NCBI RefSeq assembly: GCF_030282845.1
Contig: NZ_JASTWE010000011.1
Location: 1 to 64,000, forward strand
DNA: 64,000 nucleotides
DNA from: Pseudodesulfovibrio pelocollis
Lineage (GTDB): Bacteria > Desulfobacterota > Desulfovibrionia > Desulfovibrionales > Desulfovibrionaceae
Direction: 5' to 3'
Each line of letters opens with the position of its first letter. Positions within the stretch are counted from its first letter, which is position 1. Position numbers and translations under genes: made by a program. Shown one piece after another: positions 8,675 to 16,398 of the stretch. The notes beneath the pieces were generated by a model. That model made no database searches. It had not been told where the DNA came from and saw nothing but the letters and a program-made list of their open reading frames with translations.

Positions 8675-9724
8675 CTACCTCCACCTGATCCGGTAGCGGG
8701 TCAGGAACATGGCCACCAGCACGGCCAGCAGGCAGACCGCGGTGGTCACGTCCGCGATGTAGCTTGAGATGTTGATGGACCGGCTCATGGAGTCGGCCCC
8801 GATCTGGATCACGGCCACGAACAGGGCCGAGGCCACTACGCCCAGCGGGTGCAGGGCCGCCAGCATGGCCACCACGATGCCCGAGTAGCCGAAGCCGGGG
8901 GAGAGGTCCAGGGTCAGGTAGCCCTTGACTCCGCACAGCTCTGCCACGCCCGCCATGGCCGCCAGCCCGCCCGAGAGCAGGGCCGTGCGCACCGTGACGG
9001 CGGCCACGGGCATGCCCGCAAAAGCGCTGGCCCTGGGGCTCGCGCCCACGGCCCGGATCTCGAAGCCCCAGGTGGTGGCGCGCATGAACCACCACACGCC
9101 CACGGCGCAGAACAGGGCGATGAAAAAGCCGAGGTGCAGCCGGGTCTTGTCCAGCACCTGGGGGAGCAGGGCCTGGTCCACCACGGGCGCGGCCTGGGGC
9201 CAGCCCATGGCCATGGGGTCTTTCCACGGTCCGAAGACCAGCCAGTTGACAAAGAGGATGACGATGAAGTTCAGCAGCAGGGTGGTCACCACCTCGTCCA
9301 CCTGGAGCCGGGTCTTGAGCAGGGTGGGCAGGAGCAGGAGCAGCCCGCCGCCCATGGCCCCGGCCAGGAAGAGATAGGGGATCATCAGGTACGGGGGCAT
9401 GGCGAACGGCCCGGTGCCGAGCCATGTGGCCACCACTGCGCCCATGTAGAACTGTCCCTCGCCGCCGATGTTCCAGAGCTTGGCCCGGAAGGCCACGGCT
9501 GCGGCCAGTCCCGTGAGGATGAGCGGGGTGGCCCGGGTCAGGGTCTCGCTGAGGGCGAACTTGGAGCCCAGGGCGCCGCTGATCATCAAGACCCAGCCCT
9601 GGGTGGGCGAGGCCCCGGCCCAGACCAGCAGGGCCGAGCAGACGAGCATGGCCGTGCCCACCGCCATCAGCGGGGCAATGCCCTTCATGGCCAGGGACAC
9701 TGATTCGCGTGGTTCGATTCTCAT
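8675..9724 (-). CDS. BMP-type nucleoside ABC transporter, permease 1
   Basis: A 349-aa permease like NupP/YufP. It contains LRATPLILTGLAAAVAFRAK-like sequence (TRATPLILTGLAAAVAFRA) and KLWNIGGEGQFYMGAV, the conserved cytoplasmic loop of this family, plus ten or so hydrophobic stretches. The start is ATG at 9724, overlapping the ATPase stop as ATGA (9721-9724), with AGGAG upstream, so the two are translationally coupled. Upstream in-frame sequence belongs to the ATPase gene in another frame and is not coding here. Confidence 0.9.
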   Translation of the reverse strand: MRIEPRESVSLAMKGIAPLMAVGTAMLVCSALLVWAGASPTQGWVLMISGALGSKFALSETLTRATPLILTGLAAAVAFRAKLWNIGGEGQFYMGAVVATWLGTGPFAMPPYLMIPYLFLAGAMGGGLLLLLPTLLKTRLQVDEVVTTLLLNFIVILFVNWLVFGPWKDPMAMGWPQAAPVVDQALLPQVLDKTRLHLGFFIALFCAVGVWWFMRATTWGFEIRAVGASPRASAFAGMPVAAVTVRTALLSGGLAAMAGVAELCGVKGYLTLDLSPGFGYSGIVVAMLAALHPLGVVASALFVAVIQIGADSMSRSINISSYIADVTTAVCLLAVLVAMFLTRYRIRWR

Positions 9725-11271
9725 GCGGCGCTCCTGGCAGTGGTGCCGGTTGCGGCGTTGGGCGAGGCGTGGGAGCCGGACATGAGCAGGCCCAGTCCGG
9801 CCCGGTCCACCCCGGCTGCGGGCACGGGCGCGGACAGGGAGCCCTGGTACATGACCTGGATGCGGTCCGCCACCTGAAGCAGTTCGTCCAGGTCCTCGGA
9901 GATGAGGACCACGCCCGCGCCCCGGGCGGCCGCGTCCAGCAGCTGCTGGTGGACATAGGCCGTGGCGCCCACGTCGAGGCCCCATGTGGGCTGGTTGACC
10001 AGGATGACCGAGGGCGCGCCCGAGAGGACCCGGGCCAGGATGAGCTTTTGCATGTTGCCGCCCGAGAGGGTGCGCACCGGCGTGTCCACGGACGGGCAGC
10101 GGATGTCGAAGGCTTGGACCAGCTGGCGCGCCCGGGAGGCCAGGGCCTTGAAATTCATGATGCCGCGCCGGGCAAAGGCGGGCAGCCGATAGACTTCTGT
10201 GGACAGGTTTTCGAGCACGGTCATGTCGGCCACCAGTCCGGTGCCGGTGCGGTCGTCGGGCACCCGGCCTACGCCGTGGGCGAGCATGGCCGCCGGGCTG
10301 GGCGCGTGGACCCGCTTGCCGTGGATGACCATCTGGCCGTCGTCCGGCACGATCAGGCCCGAGAGCAGGTCGGCCAGCTGGGCCTGTCCGTTGCCCGAGA
10401 CCCCGGCGATGCCGAGGATTTCGTGGCTGCGCAGGTTCAGGTTCAGCCCGTCGAGCAGGGGGGTCGCGCCCCGGCCGCGCACGGTGATGGCGTCGAGATA
10501 CAGGATTTCCTTGCCCTGCCTCGGTTCCGGTCGGCTGGTTCTGGGGATGTCGCTGCCCACCATGGCCCGGGCCAGCTCGCCCGCCGAGGTCTCGGCCGTG
10601 GCTGCCTCGAAGACCACCCGGCCGTGGCGCAGGACCACGCAGCGGTCGGACGCGGCCATGACCTCGCGCAGCTTGTGGGTGATGAAGATGACCGACAGCC
10701 CCTGGTCCACCATCTGGTGCAGGGTGGCGAAGAGGTGCTGTGCCTCCTGGGGCGTGAGCACGGCCGTGGGCTCGTCCAGGATGAGGATGCGCGCGTCGCG
10801 GTACAGGGCCTTGAGAATCTCCACGCGCTGGCGCTCGCCCACGGACAGGCTCCTGATCATGGCCCGGGGATTGACGCGCAGGCCGAAGCGTTCCATGAGC
10901 CCGGTCAGCCGCGTGAGGGCCGCCCCGGTGTCGCGGGTGGGGGAGAGGAGCGATTCGGTGCCGAGCATGACATTGTCGAGCACGGTCATGTTGTCGGCCA
11001 GGGTGAAGTGCTGGTGGACCATGCCCACCCCGGCGGCCAGGGCGGCGCGGGGCGAGCCAGCGGGCAGGGCGCGGCCAAAGACCTCCACCTCGCCGCTGTC
11101 GGCCACATAGTGGCCAAAGAGGATGGACATGAGAGTGGTCTTGCCCGCGCCGTTTTCGCCGAGCAGGGCGAGCATCTCGCCGGGGCGCAGTTCAAGGGTC
11201 ACGTTCTCGTTGGCCATCACCGGGCCAAAGGCCTTGGTGACGCCCGAGAGCTTGAGCACTGGTTCGGTCAT
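9721..11271 (-). CDS. BMP-type nucleoside ABC transporter, double ATPase
   Basis: A 516-aa protein with two ABC domains in tandem, like NupO/YufO and RbsA. Domain 1: Walker A GENGAGKTTL, signature LSVGERQRVEI, Walker B ILILDEPTAVLTPQE. Domain 2: degenerate Walker A region GVSGNGQAQL, signature LSGGNMQKLILAR, and NQPTWGLDVGA in place of a normal Walker B, as is usual for this subfamily where the second site is weak. It powers import through the two permeases. The start (ATG 11271, giving MTEPVLKLSG) has only a weak GGGA upstream; ATGs at 11304 and 11325 are in frame but would add an unconserved tail. Confidence 0.9.
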   Translation of the reverse strand: MTEPVLKLSGVTKAFGPVMANENVTLELRPGEMLALLGENGAGKTTLMSILFGHYVADSGEVEVFGRALPAGSPRAALAAGVGMVHQHFTLADNMTVLDNVMLGTESLLSPTRDTGAALTRLTGLMERFGLRVNPRAMIRSLSVGERQRVEILKALYRDARILILDEPTAVLTPQEAQHLFATLHQMVDQGLSVIFITHKLREVMAASDRCVVLRHGRVVFEAATAETSAGELARAMVGSDIPRTSRPEPRQGKEILYLDAITVRGRGATPLLDGLNLNLRSHEILGIAGVSGNGQAQLADLLSGLIVPDDGQMVIHGKRVHAPSPAAMLAHGVGRVPDDRTGTGLVADMTVLENLSTEVYRLPAFARRGIMNFKALASRARQLVQAFDIRCPSVDTPVRTLSGGNMQKLILARVLSGAPSVILVNQPTWGLDVGATAYVHQQLLDAAARGAGVVLISEDLDELLQVADRIQVMYQGSLSAPVPAAGVDRAGLGLLMSGSHASPNAATGTTARSAA

Positions 11272-11331
11272 GGAGTCCCGGTCGCAGGACGGGCCGCCCC
11301 GCATGGCGCGCGGCGGCCCGGTCATGGAATG

Positions 11332-12324
11332 CTAGAAGGTGGACTTGGGCTCGTCGTCGTTGATCTCCACCACGAAGGAACCGTCGAGGATGGCGGCCTG
11401 GGTCTCGGCCACCTTGGCCTTGATCCCGGCCGGGATGATCTCCTCGAACTCGTAGTACGGGGCCAGGGACGCTCCGCCCTTGGCCATCATGGTCCACTCG
11501 CGGTAGTCCTCGGCCTTGAACCCGCCCTTCTTGACCAGGGCGATGGCGTGGTTGATGGCGGGCTCCATGTGCCACAGGGCGGAGGTAACGACCACACCCG
11601 TGCCGTTCTCCTCCTTGTTCATGTCGTTGACGTTGCCAAAGGCGATGATGCCCTTGTCGCGGGCCGCGTCCACCACGCCGCCGCGCTCGGCGTAGAGCAC
11701 GTCCACCCCGGTCTCGATCTGGGCAAAGGCGAATTCCTTGGCCTTGGGCGGGTCGTACCAGGAGCCGATGAAGGAGACCTTGAACTCCACGGCCGGATTC
11801 ACGGCCCTGGCCCCGGCCATGAAGGCGTGGAAGAGGCGGTTGACCTCGCCGATGGGATAGCCGCCGACCATGCCGATTCGGTTGGTCTTGGTCATGGTCC
11901 CGGCGATCATGCCCATGAGGTAGCAGGGCTCGTGGATGTAGTTGTCAAAGACGGCCACATTGGTGCCGCGCGGGCCAAAGGAGTCGCCCATCAGGTAGGC
12001 CACGTTGGGGTAGTCGGCCGCGGCCTTGGTCACGTCGCGGGAGATGCCGAAGGCCTCGCCCACCACAAGTTGGACGCCCTTTTCCGAATACTCGCGCATG
12101 ACGCGCACGTAGTCGGTGTTGGAGACCTTTTCGGAATAGACGTACTCGATCTCGCCCGCGTCGGCGGCCTTTTGCAGGGCCTTGTGCAGGCAGGCGTCCC
12201 ATTTCTGCTGGATGGGCTGGGTGTAGATGCCCGCCACCTTGATCTTGCCGGAGGCCATGGCGGCCCCGCCCATGGCGGTGATGGCCAGACACAGGGCGGC
12301 GGCCAAAGTCAGAAAACGTTTCAT
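11332..12324 (-). CDS. BMP family ABC transporter substrate-binding protein
   Basis: A 330-aa periplasmic binding protein of the Bmp/Med (PF02608) family. It has a Sec signal peptide (MKRFLTLAAALCLAITAMGG, cut near AMA-SGK), then the family pattern of IKVAGIYTQPIQQKWDACLH, VVGEAFGISRDVTKAAADYP and NRIGMVGGYPIGEVNRL. Relatives bind purine nucleosides or, in a few cases, thiamine-like or basic-membrane-protein ligands. It is the first gene of the operon; GGAGAGGG lies upstream of the ATG and a sigma-54 promoter lies about 70 bp upstream. Being first and most abundant in such operons is normal. Confidence 0.9.
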   Translation of the reverse strand: MKRFLTLAAALCLAITAMGGAAMASGKIKVAGIYTQPIQQKWDACLHKALQKAADAGEIEYVYSEKVSNTDYVRVMREYSEKGVQLVVGEAFGISRDVTKAAADYPNVAYLMGDSFGPRGTNVAVFDNYIHEPCYLMGMIAGTMTKTNRIGMVGGYPIGEVNRLFHAFMAGARAVNPAVEFKVSFIGSWYDPPKAKEFAFAQIETGVDVLYAERGGVVDAARDKGIIAFGNVNDMNKEENGTGVVVTSALWHMEPAINHAIALVKKGGFKAEDYREWTMMAKGGASLAPYYEFEEIIPAGIKAKVAETQAAILDGSFVVEINDDEPKSTF

Positions 12325-12394
12325 GCGGATTCCCTCTCCTCGGTTGGGGTAAGCGTATGGGCCGCATCAGTGTCGATTGCGCGGCGTCACAGGA

Positions 12395-12412
12395 CTGCAA
12401 CGCTAATGCCAG
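12395..12412 (-). promoter_or_regulatory. Sigma-54 (-24/-12) promoter for the BMP transporter operon
   Basis: Read on the minus strand the sequence is CTGGCATTAGCGTTGCAG. It matches the sigma-54 consensus TGGCAC-N5-TTGCW with one change and has the invariant GG-N10-GC spacing. It points at the binding-protein gene whose ATG is at 12324, leaving a leader of roughly 60 nt. The surrounding gap 12325-12711 (387 bp) otherwise shows an imperfect AAAACC/GGTTTT inverted repeat near 12537-12551, which might be an activator site, and nothing coding. Confidence 0.7.
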
Positions 12413-12711
12413 AAACGCGCACCGGAGTAAATGGCCTGAAAGCCCCGCCGGTTGCGGAATCGCCCGGGGCCGACCGCGGGCCGGGACGCCTCCCGGCACC
12501 AGGCGATTGTGACAAAATAAGGAAAACCGAACTGCGAAAACCGCGGGTTTTGACAAGCCTGTGCACAATGAACCGCCCCGGCTGCCGGGAGCGGCCCCCG
12601 GAAGACAGGAAGAATCACCGAAAACAAACGGTGTTGCACGGCGTCGTCGTGAGCTTGTCGATAAGTCGTCGGCAATGACGAAAGGCTTGTCGGCAGGTGG
12701 TTGGCTGCGGT

Positions 12712-13569
12712 TCAGACCGGCAGGCCACGCTCGCGGCGATGGCGCTTCATGGTGTCGAGCAGGGCGGTGGGCACATGCAGGCCGCCCTTGCCCCGGCCCA
12801 GGGCAATCCTCGGTTTGACAGCCCCGTGAAAGTCGGAACCGCCGCTGATGAGCAGGCCCAACCGCTCGGCCATGGCTTTGAAGGCGCGGGTGGCCGCGTC
12901 GTCGTGCTCGGGGTAGTAGACCTCCATGCCGTCCAGGCCCTGGGCTTGCAACTCGCGGACCAGGGTCTCGGTGCCGGGCAGGTCCAGGCCGAGGATGAAG
13001 GGATGGGCCAGGACGCTGGTGGCCCCGGCCCGGCCGAGGATGGCCAGGGCGTGGTCGGGCTTGAGCTTGCGCTTGGGCACGTAGGCGCGGCCGTTGTCGC
13101 CCAGCCAGACCTTGAAGGCCTCGTCCATGGACGAGACCACGCCAAGGGCGAGCATCTCCTGGGCAAAGTGGGGGCGGCCAATGGTGCCGCCAGCCCGGGC
13201 GGCCACGGCCTCGTAGGTGATGTTCACCCCCAGGGTGCGCAGCTTGGCCACGATCTCGTGGTTGCGGATGCGCCGCCCCTCGATGACCCAGTCAAAGGCG
13301 GCCTGCAACTCGTCGGCCTGCCTGGGCACCCACAGGGCCACCATGTGCAGCCAGCCCGCGCCGCGCGGCGATTCCAGGCTCAGTTCGCATCCCCGGATGA
13401 CCTCGATGCCCAGGGCGCGGCCCGCCTCCTCGGCCTCGTCGAGTCCGGCCAGGGTGTCGTGGTCGGTCAGGGCGATGGCGTCCAGGCCGATGTCCTTGGC
13501 CAGCGTGACCAGCTGGGTGGGGGTCAGGGTGCCGTCCGAGGCGGTGGAGTGGGTGTGCAGGTCTATCAT
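12712..13569 (-). CDS. PHP-domain phosphoesterase (RNase AM / 3',5'-nucleotide phosphatase type)
   Basis: A 285-aa PHP-family metal-dependent phosphoesterase. It starts MIDLHTHSTASDGTLTP (HxH metal motif), continues IALTDHDTLAGLDEA, and ends with GSDFHGAVKP, all metal-ligand motifs of the family that includes E. coli YciV (RNase AM) and 3',5'-nucleoside bisphosphate phosphatases. The start is the ATG at 13569 with GGAAG upstream; longer in-frame starts add a Pro/Arg-rich non-conserved tail. Isolated gene. Chemical substrate is inferred from family. Confidence 0.85.
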   Translation of the reverse strand: MIDLHTHSTASDGTLTPTQLVTLAKDIGLDAIALTDHDTLAGLDEAEEAGRALGIEVIRGCELSLESPRGAGWLHMVALWVPRQADELQAAFDWVIEGRRIRNHEIVAKLRTLGVNITYEAVAARAGGTIGRPHFAQEMLALGVVSSMDEAFKVWLGDNGRAYVPKRKLKPDHALAILGRAGATSVLAHPFILGLDLPGTETLVRELQAQGLDGMEVYYPEHDDAATRAFKAMAERLGLLISGGSDFHGAVKPRIALGRGKGGLHVPTALLDTMKRHRRERGLPV

Positions 13570-13775
13570 GCGGGGCTTCCGTGGTCTGAGTGGGGCGGCA
13601 GGATGGCCGTGGGGAACAGTAGCAGGCAGGGACGGGGCAGGTAAAGGGCGGGAAGCCGTCCGGCCGGGATTTTGGGGTGCATGACGCGGGAGGGCGCATG
13701 CACGGCCCACTGCCAGCCCGGCCGTTGCCAGCCCGGCCCGATGGGTGTAGGTTCGGCAGATCGCAAGGAGGAACC

Positions 13776-13979
13776 ATGACCCTGGACAAGGAACTCATCG
13801 ACATGCTCGCCTGCCCCCGCTGCCGGGGCGCGGTGGCCCCGCTTCCGGCCGACGACGGCCTGGCCTGCCCGGCCTGTGCCGTGGTCTATCCGGTCAGGGA
13901 CGGCATCCCGGTCATGCTCGCGGATCAGGCCGTGCCCGAGGCGCAATGGTCCGAAGGCAAGGCCAACGCTCAAGACTAG
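13776..13979 (+). CDS. Trm112-like zinc-ribbon protein
   Basis: A 67-aa protein with LIDMLACPRCRGAV and LACPACAVVYPVRDGIPVML, two CxxC pairs and the YPVRDGIPVML ending that define the Trm112/YcaR family. Trm112 in eukaryotes and archaea activates methyltransferases; bacterial versions are less defined and often sit by lipid A or lipoprotein genes. AAGGAGG precedes the ATG at 13776. The 13570-13775 gap has a tandem 15-bp imperfect repeat of TGCCAGCCCGGCC near 13710-13740 and nothing else clear. Confidence 0.85.
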   Translation: MTLDKELIDMLACPRCRGAVAPLPADDGLACPACAVVYPVRDGIPVMLADQAVPEAQWSEGKANAQD

Positions 13980-14010
13980 CCCCCTCGCCAACGCCGCATA
14001 GCTTCCGCCC

Positions 14011-14057
14011 GACCGGGCCGGACCTGTCGAGGTCCGGCCCGGTCGGCGTGTTTTTTT
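14011..14057 (+). terminator. Rho-independent terminator after the Trm112-like gene
   Basis: A perfect 14-bp stem (GACCGGGCCGGACC with GGTCCGGCCCGGTC), a 6-nt loop and, after GGCGTG, a run of seven T at 14051-14057. Confidence 0.85.
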
Positions 14058-14069
14058 CCACAGGGAAAC

Positions 14070-14097
14070 TTGACGCAATGAAAACCGTGCCTATTTT
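14070..14097 (+). promoter_or_regulatory. Candidate sigma-70 type promoter for the hsp20 pair
   Basis: TTGACG at 14070-14075 and TATTTT at 14092-14097 are separated by 16 bp, 31 bp before the first hsp20 start codon. It does not match the sigma-32 CCCCAT-type -10, so heat-shock control, if any, is not evident here. An in-frame ATG at 14078 lies within it and is therefore unlikely to be the start. Confidence 0.4.
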
Positions 14098-14128
14098 CGG
14101 GAAAACAACGACAAAGGAGGTGTCTCCC

Positions 14129-14542
14129 ATGGTTATCGACTTCAACACCCTGTATCATTTCCCGTCCCGGCTCGACCGCGTGTTCGAGGAGTTCTTCAAA
14201 TCCCCGATGGGGGATGACCGCCGTCTGGCCTATCCCCCGCTCAATCTGAGCAACGACGACGAGAACATCTATGTGCGCGCGGAGCTGCCCGGCGTGGAGC
14301 TGGCCGACGTGGAGCTGACCCTGTCGGACAAGACCCTGGTGCTCAAGGGCGAGCGCGCCGCACCCCAGGGAAAATACTATCGCCAGGAGCGGCAGAGCGG
14401 TGTTTTCCACAGGGTTGTCAACATTGCCGTCCCGGTGGACAGGGACAAGGTCAAGGCGGTCATGACCGACGGCATCCTGACCGTGACCCTGCCCAAGGCC
14501 GAGGACGTCAAGCCCCGTTCCATCAACATCGAAATTGCCTAA
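14129..14542 (+). CDS. Hsp20/alpha-crystallin small heat-shock protein 1
   Basis: A 137-aa small heat-shock protein: ATP-independent holdase that binds unfolding proteins in the cytoplasm. The alpha-crystallin domain runs from about residue 40 (NLSNDDENIYVRAELPGVE) through VELTLSDKTLVLKGER to the conserved DGILTVTLPKAED near the C-terminus. The start is ATG 14129 with AGGAGG at 14115-14120; the ATG at 14078 has no such site. It is followed after 13 bp by a second Hsp20 gene, an arrangement common in deltaproteobacteria, and the two probably form mixed oligomers. Confidence 0.92.
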   Translation: MVIDFNTLYHFPSRLDRVFEEFFKSPMGDDRRLAYPPLNLSNDDENIYVRAELPGVELADVELTLSDKTLVLKGERAAPQGKYYRQERQSGVFHRVVNIAVPVDRDKVKAVMTDGILTVTLPKAEDVKPRSINIEIA

Positions 14543-14555
14543 GGGAGGTGCGGAC

Positions 14556-14921
14556 ATGAGCGAGATCGTGAAAAACGAGGAGAGGAGCCCGGCCCGCTAC
14601 CGGCCCGCAACGGACATTCTGGAGCGCGAGGACGGCTTCCACATCTACATGGACATGCCCGGCGTCAGGCGGGAGGATCTGAATATCGACCTACAGGACG
14701 ACGAGCTGACCGTCCGGGGCCGCACCAGCCTGACCCCGGGCCAGGACGAGCGCTTCGCCGAGATGCAGTTCGGCGAGTGCGAATACGTGCGCTCCATCTC
14801 CATCACCGACATCGTGGACCGCGACAGGATCAAAGCCAACCTCGCCAGCGGGGTGCTGGAACTCCACCTGCCCAAGGTGGAGAAGGTCCTGCCCCGCAAG
14901 ATCGAGATCACGGCCGGATAG
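14556..14921 (+). CDS. Hsp20/alpha-crystallin small heat-shock protein 2
   Basis: A 121-aa Hsp20. The N-terminus is short; the domain reads REDGFHIYMDMPGVRREDL, DLQDDELTVRGRTSL and ends SGVLELHLPKVEKVLPRKIEI, with the usual alpha-crystallin A-x-x-x-G-V-L-type motif (LASGVLELHLPK). The start is ATG 14556 with GGGAGGTG upstream. Second gene of the small heat-shock pair. Confidence 0.92.
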   Translation: MSEIVKNEERSPARYRPATDILEREDGFHIYMDMPGVRREDLNIDLQDDELTVRGRTSLTPGQDERFAEMQFGECEYVRSISITDIVDRDRIKANLASGVLELHLPKVEKVLPRKIEITAG

Positions 14922-14965
14922 CCCGGACAGGCGCGGCAGCAAGCCGCGAGCCGACACAACGAAAA

Positions 14966-14994
14966 CAGCCCCTTCGCATCTGGCGAGGGGGCTG
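14966..14994. terminator. Hairpin after the hsp20 pair
   Basis: CAGCCCCTTCGC and GCGAGGGGGCTG form a 12-bp stem with one wobble, loop ATCTG. It lies between the convergent hsp20 and hydroxylase operons. The T tract is weak (CTTGCGTTTCG), so it may act with Rho or on both strands. Confidence 0.55.
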
Positions 14995-15031
14995 CTTGCG
15001 TTTCGTCGGTGCCGGAACTCGGCCGGTCCGA

Positions 15032-15895
15032 TCAGCTTCCCGGCTTCCGGCCCGGGAGATCGGCCAGGCGCAGGAGCAGGTTGCCCGCCACCTGTCGGCG
15101 GTAGTCGGCAGTGGCCCGCACGTCCGAGATGGGGGCCACGGCGCGGCGGGCGGCCCGGGCCGCCTCGGTCAGGGCGGTCAGGGTCAGGCGGCTGCCCCTG
15201 AGGATTGCTTCGGCCTCGGGGCAGCGGACGATGGTCGGTCCCACGCTGCCCCAGGCGAGGCGGGCGTCCCTGATCCGGCCGTCTTCCACGGCCAGCATGG
15301 CGGTCAGGCTGACCACGGCGATGGCCATGGCCTGGCGCTGCCCGACCTTCTCGAAATGATGGATGGTGAATATCCGGGGTACGGGCACGACCACGCCCGT
15401 GAGCACCTCGTCCGGCTCCAGGGCGGTGCGGCCCGGGCCGGTGACGAAGTGGGGCATGGGCAGGATGCGCGCCCCGCGCCGCGAGGCCAGCTCCACCGAG
15501 GCGTTCATGACGTGCAGGGCGGGCAGGGTGTCGGCCGCTGGCGAGGCGGTGCAGATATTGCCGCCGATGGTGGCCGCGTTGCGCACCGTGGGCGCGGCAA
15601 AGGCCGAGGCCGCGCGGTGGAGCAGGGGCAGGCGCTGGCGCACGGTGTCGCTGCGCAGCAGGTCGGTGATGGTGGCGGCCGCGCCGATGCGCACGGCCGG
15701 GCCTGTGGCGGTCTCAAGGGCTTCGATGCGCCCCAGTTCGGCCACCCGCTCCAGGCAGACGAGGGTGCCCGGTGTTCGGCCCGCAGCGCGCAGACGCACC
15801 AGCAGGTCCGTGCCTCCTGCCATGATGCGCGCCTCGGGATGGTCGGCCAACAGGGCCAGGGTTTCGCTCAGGTCGGTGGGCAGGAAAAGTGGCAT
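15032..15895 (-). CDS. Molybdenum hydroxylase FAD-binding subunit (XdhB/CoxM-like)
   Basis: A 287-aa FAD subunit of the xanthine dehydrogenase/CO dehydrogenase family. FAD motifs: IMAGGTDLLVRLR (about residues 24-36) and ATIGGNICTASPAADTLPAL (about 107-126), and a C-terminal CO_deh_flav_C domain (VSLTAMLAVEDGRIRDARLAWGSVGPT). It passes electrons from the Fe-S subunit to NAD+ or another acceptor. Last gene of the hydroxylase operon; its ATG overlaps the stop of the Fe-S subunit by one base (TGATG). Confidence 0.88.
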   Translation of the reverse strand: MPLFLPTDLSETLALLADHPEARIMAGGTDLLVRLRAAGRTPGTLVCLERVAELGRIEALETATGPAVRIGAAATITDLLRSDTVRQRLPLLHRAASAFAAPTVRNAATIGGNICTASPAADTLPALHVMNASVELASRRGARILPMPHFVTGPGRTALEPDEVLTGVVVPVPRIFTIHHFEKVGQRQAMAIAVVSLTAMLAVEDGRIRDARLAWGSVGPTIVRCPEAEAILRGSRLTLTALTEAARAARRAVAPISDVRATADYRRQVAGNLLLRLADLPGRKPGS

Positions 15896-16398
15896 CAGCG
15901 TTTCTTCCGCATGGTTTCAGCCGCGTCCTCGATGGAGTCCACGATCTTGTGGTAGCCGGTGCAGCGGCAGAGGTTGCCGGATACGGCCTCGCGGATGGCG
16001 GCCCGGTCGGGATTCGGCTCGCGGCGCAGCAGCTCGGCCGCGACCATGGTCATGCCGGGCGTGCAGTAGCCGCACTGGACCCCGCCGCGCTCGGCCAGGG
16101 CTGTCTGGACCGGGTGCAAGGGGGGCTGGTCGGTGGTGTCCGTTGCCTCATTCTCATCCCAGCTGTCGGCCAATCCCTCGATGGTCGTCACTGCCCGGCC
16201 ATGGAGCTGGCCCGCCAGGGTCAGGCAGGAGAGGCGGGTCACGCCGTCCATCCAGATGGCGCAGGCCCCGCATTCGCCGGTGCCGCAGCCCTCCTTGGGG
16301 CCGGTCAGGCCGCAGTGCTCGCGCAGCACGTCCAGGGCGCGCAGGGTGGGGTCCACGTCGAGGCGCTGTCCGATGCCGTTGAGGGTGAAGACGATCAT
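15895..16398 (-). CDS. Molybdenum hydroxylase (2Fe-2S) subunit
   Basis: A 167-aa subunit with two [2Fe-2S] clusters. The plant-ferredoxin-like cluster is bound by [15 protein letters not shown] and an upstream Cys ([15 protein letters not shown]) plus SCLTLAG; the C-terminal four-helix cluster by [17 protein letters not shown] and [16 protein letters not shown]. All ligand cysteines are present. Start overlaps the molybdopterin subunit stop as ATGA (16395-16398). Confidence 0.92.
   Translation of the reverse strand: MIVFTLNGIGQRLDVDPTLRALDVLREHCGLTGPKEGCGTGECGACAIWMDGVTRLSCLTLAGQLHGRAVTTIEGLADSWDENEATDTTDQPPLHPVQTALAERGGVQCGYCTPGMTMVAAELLRREPNPDRAAIREAVSGNLCRCTGYHKIVDSIEDAAETMRKKR

Noticed and set aside
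11304-11325. Upstream start codons for the nucleoside ABC ATPase
   Set aside because: They add a Pro/Gly/Arg-rich, unconserved N-terminus and have no better ribosome site than ATG 11271.
9709-12678. 989-codon plus-strand open frame
   Set aside because: It is antisense to the ABC ATPase and BMP binding protein genes and has noise-like composition (G/H/Q-rich).
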